A stretch of 64,000 nucleotides of DNA from Aeromonas rivipollensis (GCF_010974825.1 NZ_JAAILA010000015.1:110731-174730); one strand, 5' to 3'; positions 1-9,936 are shown, numbered from the stretch's first letter. Notes: generated by a model from the sequence alone, not told the origin. Made by a program: numbers and translations.

Positions 1-824
1 TCCTGCACCGTCAGCCTGAGCCTCTCCCCCTCGAGGGGCTCGATGCGAACTAGCCCCTCCTGCTCGCCTACCCTGTGGCGGCGCTCGTAACCGTACTCAT
101 CCACCCGTTCCAGCCCAGGAATGGCGCGCAGCCGGTAGAACGCGAGCATGGCCTGGGCATCGAATGGCGGGCGATATTGCAGGTGCAATTGCAGGCTCGT
201 CTGCGGCGTCTCGGCTGGCGCAGCGCCCTCCCGTTTGCGCAAGGCGCCCGGCGTCAGCCCGTAGGCCTGTTGCCAGGCGTCGTTGAAGCGGCGAATGCTC
301 GCGAAGCCAGACGCGAACGCGACATCCGTGATGGGCAGATGCGTCTCCGTCAGCAGCCGCTTCGCAAGCAGCAGGCGGCGCGTCTGCTCCACCTGCTTTG
401 GCGAGGCACCGAGGTGTTGCTCGAACTGGCGCCGCAACGTGCGCTCAGTGATCCCGGCCTGCGCCGCGAGCGCGCCCAGGGTGCTTTCCCCGAGTTCACC
501 GCGCTCTATGCGCGCCAGCACCTGGGCGACCAGGGGCGGCAGATCCCCGCTCTGGGACGGCGCCAGCTCGGGGCGACAGCGCAGGCAGGGACGCAGCCCG
601 TGCTGCTCCGCCGCCGCCGCGAAGCGAAAATATTGCACGTTGTGCTCGTGCGGCGCCCGCGCAGGGCAGATGGGGCGGCAATAGATGCCGGTGGACAGCA
701 CGCCGGTGAAGAAGCGGCCGTCGAAACGCGCGTCTCGTGCGAGCCGGGCGGCATGGCATTGCTCGCGGGTGAGGCCGGGGATGATCTCGTCCTGGGGCGA
801 TGAGACGGGGGACGCTGTGTTCAT
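1..824 (-). CDS. Ada/AlkA-type DNA repair regulator-glycosylase (partial, 3' end outside window)
   Basis: The readable 274 residues begin with an Ada-type methylphosphotriester zinc domain (residues about 20-90) whose four cysteines are visible as CRPIC and CLRC. An AraC-type helix-turn-helix pair follows (about 100-200), then the start of an AlkA N-terminal domain. Proteins with this order are 3-methyladenine DNA glycosylase 2 enzymes fused to Ada-like sensor modules, acting in the adaptive response to DNA alkylation. The glycosylase catalytic part would lie beyond position 1, so I cannot confirm its catalytic Asp. The ATG at 824 was chosen because it precedes the whole zinc domain in frame. 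The two longer open frames over the same bases lack any of these motifs. Confidence 0.85.
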   Translation of the reverse strand, partial: MNTASPVSSPQDEIIPGLTREQCHAARLARDARFDGRFFTGVLSTGIYCRPICPARAPHEHNVQYFRFAAAAEQHGLRPCLRCRPELAPSQSGDLPPLVAQVLARIERGELGESTLGALAAQAGITERTLRRQFEQHLGASPKQVEQTRRLLLAKRLLTETHLPITDVAFASGFASIRRFNDAWQQAYGLTPGALRKREGAAPAETPQTSLQLHLQYRPPFDAQAMLAFYRLRAIPGLERVDEYGYERRHRVGEQEGLVRIEPLEGERLRLTVQ

Positions 825-976
825 GACATGACTCGGCTGAGGGTGTGCATGACCCAGAGACTAAGCGGGTGCGAGGGGAGTGACTAGCCAAAAACGGACA
901 GGGATAGCAAAAAAAGTCGGGCGCTTGGGGAGGGGATGAGAGGGCGCAGCGCTGGGCCGCGCCCCGGGGAAGGCGC

Positions 977-2455
977 CTATTTCAGGTAGCGTTGTTCCAG
1001 GTGCTTGCGCAGCCACTGCGGATTGAGCGCCTCGCCGGTCGCGCGGCGAATGAGCTCGTCCGTGCCGTGCAGGCTGCCCTGGGACCAGATGTGGCGGCCG
1101 AGCCAGTCAAAGATCTCCGGCAAGCGGCCCGCTTCGATGAGCTGGCCCATGTCGCCGAGCTCTCGCTCGAGCGCGAAGCGCAGCTGCGCCGCGTACATGG
1201 CGCCGAGCGTGTAACTCGGGAAGTAGCCAAACGAGCCGTCCGTCCAGTGAATGTCCTGCATGCAGCCATTCTGGTAGTTGCCCTTGGTGGACAGCCCGAG
1301 CCACTGCTGCATCTTCGCGTCCCACTGCGCCGGTATGTCAGCGACCTCGATGCGCCCCTCGATGAGATCGCGCTCCAGCTCGTAGCGCAGTATGACGTGT
1401 GCCGGGTAGGTCACCTCGTCCGCATCGACGCGGATAAAGCCGGGCTCGACCCTGTTGTACAGCTTCTCGAGGTTCGCCGGTGCGAGTGCGGCCTGCTCGC
1501 CGAAGTGCGCGCGGATGCGCGGCGCTAGCAGCGAAAGGAACGCGGGTGCATGGCCTAGCTGCATCTCGCAGAACAGGCTCTGGCTCTCGTGAATGCCCAT
1601 GGAGCGCGCCTCGGCGACCGGCTGACCGAGCAGATGGCGCGGCAAGCCCTGCTCGTAGCGTGCGTGGCCCGTCTCGTGGACTATGCCCATCAGGCTGGAG
1701 ACGAATTCGTCCTCGTTGTAGCGCGTGGTGATGCGCACGTCCGTCGGCACGCCGCCGCAGAACGGGTGGCTGCTCACATCGAGCCGGCCGTGGGCAAAAT
1801 CAAAGCCGAGCAGCCCCATCACCTCCTGGCCGAGCGCCTGCTGGGTCGCGACCGGGAAGGGACCCTGCGGGATCAAAATGGTGTCGCGTTTTTGCTGCTC
1901 GCTCACCTGCTGGATGAGGCCGGGCAGCCAGCTCGTCAGATCGCCGAAGATCTGATCCAGTTTCTCGCTCGTCATGCCGGGCTCGTACAGCGCCAGCATG
2001 GCGTCATAGGGGCGCACCCCGAGCGCCTCGGCGCGCAAGCTAGCCACCTCCCGCGAAAGGCGCACCACCTCCTCGAGGTTAGGGGCAAAGCCTGCCCAGT
2101 CGTTCTCCTTGCGCTGGCGGCGCCAGGCGTGCTCGCACTTGCTGCCGGCCAAGGAGAGCGCCTCCACCAGCTCGCTTGGCAGCAGGCTCGCATCCTGCCA
2201 GTGGCGCTTGATCTCCGCGAGGTTGGCGCGCTGGATCGCGTCCAGCGGTTCGCTCTCGGCCTTGGCAATCCAGTCGCCCAGCTCGGGGGCGGTGCGCTTG
2301 CCGTGGATCAGCACGCCGAGCTCCGCCATCGCCTCGGCGCGGGCCTTGTTGCCCCCCTCCGGCATCATGGCGGCCTGATCCCAGCCGCAGATGGCGGACA
2401 GGTGGGAGAGGCGGTGCAGTTGTTGCTGATGTTGTTCGAGTTTCTGGTATGACAT
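977..2455 (-). CDS. M32 family metallocarboxypeptidase (carboxypeptidase Taq type)
   Basis: The 492-residue protein has the HExxH zinc motif as HETGH near residue 262, followed by the M32 signature region with GIHESQSLF and GCMQDIHW. Length and motifs fit carboxypeptidase Taq, a cytoplasmic enzyme that removes C-terminal residues from peptides. The open frame runs upstream to 2632, but the ATG at 2455 (MSYQKLEQHQQQ) is the family-like start and has a purine-rich site just ahead. It lies about 100 bp downstream of smrA on the same strand and may share its transcript. Confidence 0.9.
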   Translation of the reverse strand: MSYQKLEQHQQQLHRLSHLSAICGWDQAAMMPEGGNKARAEAMAELGVLIHGKRTAPELGDWIAKAESEPLDAIQRANLAEIKRHWQDASLLPSELVEALSLAGSKCEHAWRRQRKENDWAGFAPNLEEVVRLSREVASLRAEALGVRPYDAMLALYEPGMTSEKLDQIFGDLTSWLPGLIQQVSEQQKRDTILIPQGPFPVATQQALGQEVMGLLGFDFAHGRLDVSSHPFCGGVPTDVRITTRYNEDEFVSSLMGIVHETGHARYEQGLPRHLLGQPVAEARSMGIHESQSLFCEMQLGHAPAFLSLLAPRIRAHFGEQAALAPANLEKLYNRVEPGFIRVDADEVTYPAHVILRYELERDLIEGRIEVADIPAQWDAKMQQWLGLSTKGNYQNGCMQDIHWTDGSFGYFPSYTLGAMYAAQLRFALERELGDMGQLIEAGRLPEIFDWLGRHIWSQGSLHGTDELIRRATGEALNPQWLRKHLEQRYLK

Positions 2456-2561
2456 GGGATTGTCCTTGTTATCGTCCCTGATGGTATGCACCCCGTACCT
2501 GGCATGATCGGGGCAGCCCGATGCTAGCACTGTGCCGCGGGCTAGGGCCACCCTCAGGCGG

Positions 2562-3143
2562 TCAGCCGAGGCGCTTCTGGTGACGTTCGCGGTTCTCGGC
2601 CTTCTTGCGCTCGCTCTTTCGCAGCAGCACATAGAGGGCGCCGCTGCCGCCGTGGCGACGCTCGGCGCTGTGGATGGCCATCACCGCAGGCAGTTGCGGC
2701 AGCCAGGCGCTGACATGGCTCTTGAGCAGGGCGCGCGGGGTGCTGCGCTCCCCCTTGCCGTGCAGGATCAGCAGGCAGCGGATGTCCCGCACCTCGCACT
2801 CCCCAATGAACTGCACCAGGGCGGTTCGCGCCTCCTTGATGGTCTTGTGGTGCAGGTCGAGGGAGCCTTGCAGCTCGTACTTGCCGAGCCGCAGCTTCTT
2901 GTAGACCCCCTCCTGCACGCCGTCGCGCTTGAAGCCGACGATGTCGTGGGGATCCAGCATGGGGACAGCCTCCATGCTGAGGTGATCCAGGGTGAGCCGT
3001 TCGGCGGTGGCGGCCTCCCGGCGCGCGAGTTGCGCCTCGGTCGGCAGGCTGTTGCCCGCGCTAGGGGTTATGTGGTCGCTGCGCAGCGGCCGCACGTCGG
3101 CCACTTCCTGCAGGAACAGTGAGAGTTCGTCGTTATGAGACAC
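2562..3143 (-). CDS. smrA: Smr-domain endonuclease SmrA
   Basis: The 193-residue protein carries a C-terminal Smr domain (about residues 90-180) with LDLHH, the LLILHGKG segment and HGGSGALYVLL near the end. The N-terminal SLFLQEVADVRPL and the tail ENRERHQKR resemble E. coli YdaL (SmrA) more than SmrB. Smr domains are nucleases acting on DNA or on mRNA at stalled ribosomes; which applies here cannot be read from sequence. It precedes the M32 peptidase gene on the same strand. Confidence 0.85.
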   Translation of the reverse strand: MSHNDELSLFLQEVADVRPLRSDHITPSAGNSLPTEAQLARREAATAERLTLDHLSMEAVPMLDPHDIVGFKRDGVQEGVYKKLRLGKYELQGSLDLHHKTIKEARTALVQFIGECEVRDIRCLLILHGKGERSTPRALLKSHVSAWLPQLPAVMAIHSAERRHGGSGALYVLLRKSERKKAENRERHQKRLG

Positions 3144-3252
3144 GGCAGGCTCCCCGCATGAGAATGAGGGGGCATTATAGCGGGCCTGGCCTGTGCTTAG
3201 AATGGCGGGGGCGCGGCGGGCTCAGGGGCCCGCACCTGGTGTCGCCGTCGGG

Positions 3253-3402
3253 TTATTGACCCTCTTTCGGCGGCTCGGCGTGCATCACCTTGTAGATGAA
3301 ATAGACCGCATAGGCGCTGATCAGCAGGAAGGTGCCGATAATCACCAGCATGGACATCAGCCCCACGCTGTTGCCGAACATCAGGTTCATCCAGAATTCC
3401 AT
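3253..3402 (-). CDS. Small inner-membrane protein, DUF3149 type
   Basis: This 49-residue frame starts MEFWMNLMFGNSVG and has one hydrophobic segment (about residues 15-38) followed by a short charged tail ending PPKEGQ. That layout matches the DUF3149 small membrane proteins of gammaproteobacteria, whose function is unknown to me. An AGGAGTGAACGAG stretch ahead of the ATG at 3402 serves as ribosome binding site. It stands alone between smrA and the TraB/GumN gene, all on the minus strand. Confidence 0.7.
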   Translation of the reverse strand: MEFWMNLMFGNSVGLMSMLVIIGTFLLISAYAVYFIYKVMHAEPPKEGQ

Positions 3403-3568
3403 CTCGTTCACTCCTGTCATTGCGCGATGACAGGCATGATAGATACCTCTTTGGGTGGGATGAGATGATCTCGATCAAGTCCCTTCGTGGTTATTTAATC
3501 GGCAACCCATTCTGTGAGCGGCCTCGCACCCGGCGCCCCGCTTGGCGGCAGGGCACCGCTCTGCGGAC

Positions 3569-4450
3569 TTAGTCTGCCGCTGCGGGTTCGGTGAGCGACG
3601 TGATGCGCCAGCCCTGCTGCTCCAGCAGGGCGAGCAGGCCCTGTTCGCCGTAAAGGTGCAGAGCCCCTACCACGATAAAGCTCTCGTTTGGCAGGCCGGG
3701 CCACTTCTTGACCCAGTTGCGGTTGCGTTCCGCCAGCAGGGTCTGCTCCAGCCAGGCTTGCAGCTTGGGCGGCGCCATCTCCTCTTTGAGCAGATTGATC
3801 AGGGTGGCCTGATCCCCGTTCTGCCAGGCCGCCATGACCTCGGCGAACCCCTTCTCGAGCTCAGGCAGCTCATCCAGGGTGCTCTCCAGCATCAGGGTCT
3901 GGTTGTCACCGACGCTCGCCAGATAGCCGAGCTGCTCCAGCAGGGTCTCCAGCCCGACTATGGGTTTGCCGCCGTCGTTTGCCCGCTTGGCGAAGTGCTG
4001 ATCCACCCCGAATTCACCGCGATAGCCGGTACGCTCCAGCGCCGCCTGGGTCAGGGTGATGGCGGCAAACCAGGGGCGCAGCGGCGCCAGCATGGCCTCG
4101 GTCAGGCCGTTCTGGCCGGCGGCGATCAGGGTGCGTCGGTAGAGATCCATGGGCAGGTGATCCTTGAGGGTCTTGCCATCCACCAGCCGGGTGATGGCCC
4201 CCATCTCCTGCCACTGCGCCTGGCTGATGTGGGTCATGTCGACCTCCATCACCAGGGCGCGACTCTGCTGCCAGGCGCGCTCGACGGGTTCGGGCAGGGG
4301 GTAGAGCGAGGGCTTGCCCGCATGGATGGACCCCAGCAACCAGTGCTGCTCATTGCCCTTGCTGATGCGATAGAAGGCCGGATCGGCAAAGGCGTTCAGC
4401 GGCAGCAGCAGCCAAAGCAGTAAGGAAAGCAGCGTGCGATGGAATCTCAT
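3569..4450 (-). CDS. TraB/GumN family protein, exported
   Basis: The 293-residue product starts with a signal peptide (hydrophobic LLSLLLWLLLPLNAFA, cleavage likely near residue 23). It then shows TraB/GumN features: WLLGSIHAGKPSLYPLP near residues 37-53, a central GLETLLEQL and the C-terminal VVGALHLYGEQGLL. The family resembles Tiki-type metalloproteases, and the GSIH and GALHLYG histidines would be the metal ligands. A periplasmic or membrane-facing location is inferred. The start at 4450 has AAGGTG ahead of it. It is divergent from the DUF1904 gene. Confidence 0.85.
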   Translation of the reverse strand: MRFHRTLLSLLLWLLLPLNAFADPAFYRISKGNEQHWLLGSIHAGKPSLYPLPEPVERAWQQSRALVMEVDMTHISQAQWQEMGAITRLVDGKTLKDHLPMDLYRRTLIAAGQNGLTEAMLAPLRPWFAAITLTQAALERTGYRGEFGVDQHFAKRANDGGKPIVGLETLLEQLGYLASVGDNQTLMLESTLDELPELEKGFAEVMAAWQNGDQATLINLLKEEMAPPKLQAWLEQTLLAERNRNWVKKWPGLPNESFIVVGALHLYGEQGLLALLEQQGWRITSLTEPAAAD

Positions 4451-4520
4451 GAGGCACCTTATGTGAGCGGGATGAGTGCTCTATGATAAGTCCTCATTTG
4501 TCACAGCCAAGAGGTTTCCC

Positions 4521-4853
4521 ATGCCCCACCTTCGCTTTCGGGCAGTTTCTGTCGACACCCTGCAGCAGATAAGCACGCCCCTGCTGGCGGATCTCTGCGC
4601 CCTGACTGGCGGCAAGCCGGAGTTCGTCACCCTGGAGTGCGTCGACAGCATCCAGGTGAGGAACGGCGAGCGAGAGGCCGGTTTCCCCTTCGTGGAGCTG
4701 GTCTGGTTCGAGCGCCCGCAGGAGGTGCAGGATGCCGCCGCTGCCCTCATCACCCGCCACCTCAAGGCGGTGTTGGGGGAGCAGACCTATGTGGTGGTGC
4801 AGGTGTTGCCCATCGTCAAGAGCGCCTACTACAGCAACGGCCAGCACTATTGA
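4521..4853 (+). CDS. DUF1904 family protein
   Basis: The 110-residue cytoplasmic protein starts MPHLRFRAV and has the family's central PFVELVWFERPQ and C-terminal YYSNGQHY. DUF1904 proteins have a tautomerase-like small alpha/beta fold; the function is unknown. The ATG at 4521 was preferred to an upstream in-frame one because homologous proteins begin with MPHLRF-like residues. The final 27 bases, including the stop codon, recur 81 bp downstream (see repeat). Confidence 0.8.
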   Translation: MPHLRFRAVSVDTLQQISTPLLADLCALTGGKPEFVTLECVDSIQVRNGEREAGFPFVELVWFERPQEVQDAAAALITRHLKAVLGEQTYVVVQVLPIVKSAYYSNGQHY

Positions 4854-4934
4854 GCGTGAGTGGAGAGCCTTGCTGAAACAGTTGCTGTACAGACGGTCAA
4901 TTCCAGGTACGACAGCAAGGGCCAGCACTATTGA
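4827..4934 (+). repeat. Duplicated 3' end of the DUF1904 gene
   Basis: Bases 4827-4853, which encode the last residues and the TGA of the DUF1904 gene, recur at 4908-4934 with 25 of 27 positions identical, including the TGA. The period is 81 bp and the spacer is not similar. It is one of five such tail duplications in the window. Confidence 0.75.
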
Positions 4935-4976
4935 TCAGATGCTGGCGCTCGGGCGGGGATCAGTCACCGCCGTGGA

Positions 4977-5807
4977 TCACACCGACTTGCCGAGGATCCG
5001 GTCAAGCCAGCGGCTCGGCAACAGGCGGCGCAATATGCTGAACAGCCTGGTGGGCAGGGTGACTGGGTAGCGGTGCTTGGGACGCTTGCTCTGCAGCGCG
5101 TGCAGCAGCGGCGGTATGCAGGCCTCGCTCGGCAGGGTGAAGCCGCTGGTGGAGCCCTCTTTCTCCAGCCGGGTCAGGGTCTGGCGATAGGCTCCCTGAT
5201 GGCGGCTCTGGGCCGGATCTATGTGGCGCACGAAGGCGTCACGGGCATTGGCGCGAAACCGGGTGTCGATGGGGCCTGGCTCTATCAGGCTGATGTGCAC
5301 ACCGCTGCCCTCGAGCTCGAGGCGCAGGGTGTCGGTGTAGCCTTCCAGTGCGAACTTGCTGGCGTTGTAGGCGCCGCGATACTTCATGGCCACCAGGCCA
5401 AGCACAGAGCTGTTCTGCACTATCCGCCCCTCGCCCACGGCCAGCATGGCCGGCAGCACCTGACGAATGAGATGGTGCCAGCCAAACAGATTGGTGTTGA
5501 ATTGCGCCTTGAGCGCCTCCGTCGGCAAGTCTTCCAGCGCGCCGGGTTGGCCGTAGGCGCCGTTGTTGAAGAGCCCGTACAGACGTCCCCCGGCCAGCGC
5601 CAGCGCCTCTGCCGCCCCCCGCTCTATGCTGGCGGTGTCCGCCAGATCCAGCTGCACCGCCAAGAGGCCCTGCTGTTGCAACTGGGCGACATCCTCGGTC
5701 TTGCGGGCGGAGGCGATCACGGTGAAACCGTGGGCACCGAGCGCCTTGGCGGCGGCGAGGCCGATGCCGCTGGAGCAGCCGGTGATAAGCACGAAGGGGT
5801 GGGGCAT
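4977..5807 (-). CDS. Short-chain dehydrogenase/reductase (classical SDR)
   Basis: This 276-residue oxidoreductase has the cofactor motif TGCSSGIG at residues 8-15, the NNGAYG loop, the catalytic Ser in QNSSVLG and the YNASK active-site pair. The C-terminal tail has a basic/hydrophobic stretch. The substrate cannot be read; proteins of this layout are often annotated as SDR family NAD(P)-dependent oxidoreductases. The ATG at 5807 directly precedes the nucleotide-binding strand, and the longer frame upstream has no SDR features. It is convergent with the DUF1904 gene. Confidence 0.85.
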   Translation of the reverse strand: MPHPFVLITGCSSGIGLAAAKALGAHGFTVIASARKTEDVAQLQQQGLLAVQLDLADTASIERGAAEALALAGGRLYGLFNNGAYGQPGALEDLPTEALKAQFNTNLFGWHHLIRQVLPAMLAVGEGRIVQNSSVLGLVAMKYRGAYNASKFALEGYTDTLRLELEGSGVHISLIEPGPIDTRFRANARDAFVRHIDPAQSRHQGAYRQTLTRLEKEGSTSGFTLPSEACIPPLLHALQSKRPKHRYPVTLPTRLFSILRRLLPSRWLDRILGKSV

Positions 5808-5871
5808 GAAGATCATCCTGATTGGCGGCCAGCACAGGGCCGAAGTAGGCATGGTAGCCCGAGCGCCACCA

Positions 5872-5905
5872 AAAACAAAACCGGGCCACGTGGCCCGGTT
5901 TTCGG
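5872..5905 (-). terminator. Intrinsic terminator of the chitoporin gene
   Basis: A 9-bp GC-rich perfect stem (CCGGGCCAC with GTGGCCCGG) flanked by A/T runs is followed in minus-strand direction by TTTTGTTTTT. It sits just past the stop of the porin gene at 5923. Confidence 0.85.
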
Positions 5906-5922
5906 TCAGAACAGATGCCTGA

Positions 5923-7323
5923 TTACATGATGGTGAACGGCATGATGATGTGGAACTTGACGTCATGCTCGGAGCTGAACATGTTCGGGTAGTACCAGCT
6001 GCCCTTGTCGTCCTGCTCGTTGTTGTAATCGGTGTAGTGCAGCTTGAACAGAGTGCCCTTCAGCTTGCCATCCTGCACCGTGTACATGACGTCGAAGTTG
6101 ACGGCCCACTCTTTGCCCGGCTCCAGGGTGCCGTCGCCATTGTTGGCATCCCAACCGTAGGCACCGGAGACACCCGCGGCCCAGCCCGGAGCACCGACCA
6201 GATCATCCAGGGTACGAGTGGTACCGAAGAAGACGGCCTTCTCTTCGTTGTGGTTCCAGTCTGAGCGGGAATCCCACCAGATCTCGTTCGCACCCTGGGA
6301 GTTGCCGTAGCCACGGGTCAGACGGGGCAGGTAGTTGCCCAGATCCCCTTCGGCCTTGGTGTACATACCTTCCAGGCGGAAGGAGTAGGGACCGGCTGCC
6401 CAGCTTGCGGTCAGGGCTTGTTGCCATGCCAGACCGTCATAGTCTTCGTTCTCGGTGTCGGAACCGTAGAACTGGTAGCTGGTGTTCAGGCCACCCAGCA
6501 CGTCAAACTTGTGAGCCAGCTTGAAGTGGTAGCTGTCCATGTAGCCTTCGGCCTGACCGAAGCCACCTGTGATGGCGGTGCCGTCCTCGAAGGTGTAACG
6601 GGCTGCCAGACCGTGGATGTAGTCGATCTTGTTCGCATCGGTGAAGGGATCGCTGGCATAGGGGCTGCTCTTGGAGAAGCCGGCGGTGTTCTTGAACCAG
6701 GGCGCCTTGTACTCATCGGCGATGGCGTAGGTCAGGTAGAGGCCACCGAAGTTGCCCTCGATCTGGCCACCACGGTAGGTACCGGGTTGATAGGACCAGT
6801 TGACGCCTATGATGCCGGGTACATACAGCTGGGTGTAACCACCCTTGGCGGTGACAGAGTCACCGAACTTGAGCTTCAGGGCTGCGGTGGAGAGGCTGAA
6901 GCCATTCTCGGGAACACCGTCACCACCTGAACCCCACTGGTCGCCCCAGAAGGAGAATTCGTTCTCTTCGTTGACCCCATTGCTCTCGTCAACGGCCAGG
7001 TCATAGGCGCCAAAGCCGCCGACATCCAGCCCGACCATGCCCCAGGCATAACCGGAGTTGTAGTTCAGGGCTGCCTGGGTGGTGGCATGGCTCAGGTTGG
7101 AGTGGTATTTGCCATCCTGACCCGGACCGGCCTGGACGCGATCACGTTCACGCTGGAAGTAGAACAGGCCGCCTGTCAGCTTGCCTTCGTCGATGAAGGC
7201 TTCATAGGACTTGCCATATTCCGGGCTCATCATGTCTTGAGCCGCGGATGCCATGCCGGGGGCGAGCAGCGCCGCAACCACGGCGGCACTCAAAGAGGCG
7301 CGCTTGAAGATCACTTTTTCCAT
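5923..7323 (-). CDS. chiP: Chitoporin-like outer membrane porin (OprD/ChiP family)
   Basis: The 466-residue protein has a signal peptide ending near ASA (residue 27), the LTGGLFYFQRERDR segment typical of ChiP near residue 50, repeated aromatic-rich beta strands, and the C-terminal DVKFHIIMPFTIM, close to the ChiP ending. ChiP is the substrate-specific porin for chitin oligosaccharides in enterobacteria and vibrios. The final strand ends in hydrophobic residues rather than the usual Phe. AGGAGC precedes the ATG at 7323. The long AT-rich upstream leader fits a regulated gene. No chitin genes are adjacent, so the substrate is inferred from homology alone. Confidence 0.85.
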   Translation of the reverse strand: MEKVIFKRASLSAAVVAALLAPGMASAAQDMMSPEYGKSYEAFIDEGKLTGGLFYFQRERDRVQAGPGQDGKYHSNLSHATTQAALNYNSGYAWGMVGLDVGGFGAYDLAVDESNGVNEENEFSFWGDQWGSGGDGVPENGFSLSTAALKLKFGDSVTAKGGYTQLYVPGIIGVNWSYQPGTYRGGQIEGNFGGLYLTYAIADEYKAPWFKNTAGFSKSSPYASDPFTDANKIDYIHGLAARYTFEDGTAITGGFGQAEGYMDSYHFKLAHKFDVLGGLNTSYQFYGSDTENEDYDGLAWQQALTASWAAGPYSFRLEGMYTKAEGDLGNYLPRLTRGYGNSQGANEIWWDSRSDWNHNEEKAVFFGTTRTLDDLVGAPGWAAGVSGAYGWDANNGDGTLEPGKEWAVNFDVMYTVQDGKLKGTLFKLHYTDYNNEQDDKGSWYYPNMFSSEHDVKFHIIMPFTIM

Positions 7324-7945
7324 TTGTTATTGCTCCTGATTTTATGGACTTAGCTTTTTTTTCCGGCAGTCAGGCAGAGGCCCGCCGCTCGGTATTGGCA
7401 TTGCAATCAACACCCCGCAGGGCAAAAAGAAACTGTTCTGTGTTGTGCCCGTCTGCCCGGACGCCTTGGCGCATCACTGAAGGGCAATCTGCATCTTTAC
7501 AGTCATTATTTTTTAGGTCTCGATCCTTGGCGATCTGACACCACCAAGAGTACGTTCGCGGTGCGAAATATCAACCGGAAGTTCCCGCCAAGTTTCAAAA
7601 ATATGACCGAGTGCAAAGAATCATGATTCTTGGTGTGGGCACTCTCAGCCCGCTCATGTCGGTAATGAGAGCGTTTTCAGGTGGTTTTTTCCGTTTAGCT
7701 GGGGGGATCTTGGCGCGGAAGCAGAACTTTCTTTGTTAACCCGACGGCAACATATAATTTTGTGTCACAAAAAAAGATATCCGCCCTGCCGGGGCGGCGC
7801 CCTCTGGCCGAGCGGCGTCGAGCCGACTCCATGGCAGGGGGTCACCGCATCCGGCAGGGCAGCGCGGGGGCGGACTTGAATGAGGGCATATGAAGGGGTT
7901 GGCCCGGCGTGTACAGGGCGCTGGGCCTGATGAGGGGCGGGTGAC
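7324..7945. other. Gene-free region upstream of chitoporin
   Basis: About 620 bases hold no convincing gene. The right part contains a GC-rich hairpin that fits the end of the chemoreceptor transcript. The left part, richer in A/T, presumably holds the chitoporin promoter and leader. In E. coli chiP is silenced by the small RNA ChiX, but I could not identify a pairing site here. A TGTGTCACA-like stretch near 7760 is only a partial Crp-like half site. Confidence 0.5.
7768..7797 (-). terminator. Probable terminator of the chemoreceptor gene
   Basis: A CCGCCC/GGGCGG stem is followed on the minus strand by ATATC and then a run of T. It lies about 150 bp past the chemoreceptor stop. Confidence 0.5.
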
Positions 7946-9877
7946 TCAGGCCTGGCTCAGGATCCGGGGGATCTGCTGGGCCTGGTGGTGGATGTGCTCC
8001 GACACTTGTACCGAGAGGCGGCTGCCCTGGCGGGCGTGCTGGCTGATGCGGCCGATGAGGGCGGCGAAGCTGGCCAGCCTGTGCTCCTGGCTCCTGGCGT
8101 TGTCGGCCCCCTGCAGGGCGATGACGGCGGTGCTGCGCGCCATCTCCCGCACCGTCTGGGTGGTCTGGCGCAACTGCTCGGCCTGCTGGCGCTGCCCGGC
8201 GGCTTCTGTCGTGATGCGGGTCAGCACTGTGGCGAGCTGATCCCCCGCCTGGGTGAGGCTGGCCAGGATCTCGGTGATCTGGCCGAGGGAGCGCTGGGTG
8301 TCGGCGGAGAGGTGGCGCACCTCGTCGGCCACGACTGCGAAGCCGCGTCCCTGCTCACCGGCGCGGGCCGCCTCGATGGCGGCGTTGAGCGCCAGCAGGT
8401 TGGTCTGCTGGGAGATGTGGCCGATGACATCGACGATGGCGGTCACATCCTCCACCGAGCGGGTCAGCTGGGCCAGGGCGCCGCTGCTCTCGTCGATGGC
8501 GAGGCCGGTCTGGGCGGTGGCCGCCAGCATGCCCCCCACCAGCAGCTCGCTCTGGCTCATGGAGTGCTCGTTGTGCTGGGCGTGCTCCGCTATCTCGGCG
8601 GCGACCTGGTGCACCTCGCTGGCGAGCTGATTGAGCTCCTGCATCATGGTGTCGCTCTCATCCACCGCCTGCTCTGTGGTGCGGGTGCTGTGATGGATCT
8701 CCTGCACCTGCTCCACCATCTCCTGCAGGCTGGAGGAGACGCTGGAGAGCTGGCCCGCCTTCTGCTGCTGATCCTGCTGCAGGCGCTGGATCAGGCGGTT
8801 GTAGCTCGCGACTATGTCGGCCAGCTCGTTGCGCTCGCGCCCCGTTGCCAGCAACTGCGCCTGCCCTGTGGCATCGAGCTGCAGGAAGGCCGCCCGCAGT
8901 CGCAGCAGGGGCCTGACCAGCCAGCGCCGCTGCACCAGGGCAAACAGCAGGGCGACCACCACCAGGCAGAGCGCCAGGGAGCCGAGTATGGTGGCGAGCT
9001 CCCGGTTCATGGTCTGGCGAGCGGCGGCGAGCCGCTCCCCCAGCTGCTCACCGGCCTGCAGCAGTTGCGTGATGTCCTGCTGCACCATCTGGCGTGCCAA
9101 CTGCTGCTGTTGCAGCGCCTTGCGGCTGCTCTCCAGCTCCTGGGGATAGCGTTTGAGCAGTGAGACCAGCTCGGCTTTGGGCTGCTCCCCCAGCTCCTTG
9201 CGCACCGGCTCTCCCAGGGTGAACTCATCGGCGGCGGCCTCCTCGAAGAGATTCAGGCTCGGCAGGGCCGCCAGCGCGTCCGCCTGTTTTTGCAGGGCGG
9301 CGAGCTCGAACTGCAATCCTTCGAGGCGCTTGGCGCTGGCCTGCTCCATGTAGTTCTGACGCTGGTGGGCGAGGGCGGGCAGGGTCGCCAGTATGTCGGC
9401 TGCCCCCTGGCGATAGGCTTCGGCGCTGGCCGGATCCTGATCTGCCCCCTGCTGGCCGTAACGCAGCAGCGCCCGGGCCTGGGTGGTCAGCTCGTTCTCG
9501 GCGTTTTGCAGCAGCCACTGGCTGTTGCCGGAGAGCTTGCCCGCCGCCAGGTAGTCCCCCTCGATGCGCGCTCCCATCTGCTCGAGCCGGGCGTGCAGCG
9601 GACCGGCTTGCTGCCCGTCCAGCTGCGCCAGCAGCGCGAGCGCCTGCTGACGCACACCCTGGGCCTCGGCCAGGCGCAGGGGATCGCCGCTGCCAAGGTA
9701 GTCGCGAAGGGCCCCCTGCAGGGGGCCGCTCAGTTGTTGTTGCAGGCGCTCCTGCTGGCGCTGGGCCTGTTCGGCTCGATTGAACTGCTGCCAGCCGTGA
9801 AACAGGGCGGCGGCCTGAACGCCGGCCACCAGCAGCAGTACCAGGGAGGAGAGGGAGGCATAATGGGCAATTTTCAC
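7946..9877 (-). CDS. Methyl-accepting chemotaxis protein
   Basis: The 643-residue transmembrane receptor has TM1 at about residues 8-28, a long helical periplasmic sensor rich in Gln/Leu (about 30-290) and TM2 at about 294-316. A HAMP region follows, then the cytoplasmic signalling coil with the conserved hairpin tip ([20 protein letters not shown], residues 488-507, then [14 protein letters not shown]). This tip binds CheA/CheW. The ligand is unknown. The start is a GTG at 9877 with AGGA eight bases ahead. No CheB/CheR docking pentapeptide is seen at the C-terminus. Confidence 0.92.
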   Translation of the reverse strand: MKIAHYASLSSLVLLLVAGVQAAALFHGWQQFNRAEQAQRQQERLQQQLSGPLQGALRDYLGSGDPLRLAEAQGVRQQALALLAQLDGQQAGPLHARLEQMGARIEGDYLAAGKLSGNSQWLLQNAENELTTQARALLRYGQQGADQDPASAEAYRQGAADILATLPALAHQRQNYMEQASAKRLEGLQFELAALQKQADALAALPSLNLFEEAAADEFTLGEPVRKELGEQPKAELVSLLKRYPQELESSRKALQQQQLARQMVQQDITQLLQAGEQLGERLAAARQTMNRELATILGSLALCLVVVALLFALVQRRWLVRPLLRLRAAFLQLDATGQAQLLATGRERNELADIVASYNRLIQRLQQDQQQKAGQLSSVSSSLQEMVEQVQEIHHSTRTTEQAVDESDTMMQELNQLASEVHQVAAEIAEHAQHNEHSMSQSELLVGGMLAATAQTGLAIDESSGALAQLTRSVEDVTAIVDVIGHISQQTNLLALNAAIEAARAGEQGRGFAVVADEVRHLSADTQRSLGQITEILASLTQAGDQLATVLTRITTEAAGQRQQAEQLRQTTQTVREMARSTAVIALQGADNARSQEHRLASFAALIGRISQHARQGSRLSVQVSEHIHHQAQQIPRILSQA

Positions 9878-9936
9878 ATCTGAGTCCTGCTTGAAGCACG
9901 CAATGGGCGTGAGCTTAAGCAGGGGAGATGGCGTTT

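Noticed and set aside
1589..2452. Long plus-strand frame opposite the M32 peptidase gene
   Set aside because: It is an antisense shadow: no family motif, while the minus strand has the HETGH zinc site and family order.
7344..7538. 64-codon plus-strand frame ahead of the chitoporin gene
   Set aside because: No binding site, no motif and antisense to a likely leader region.
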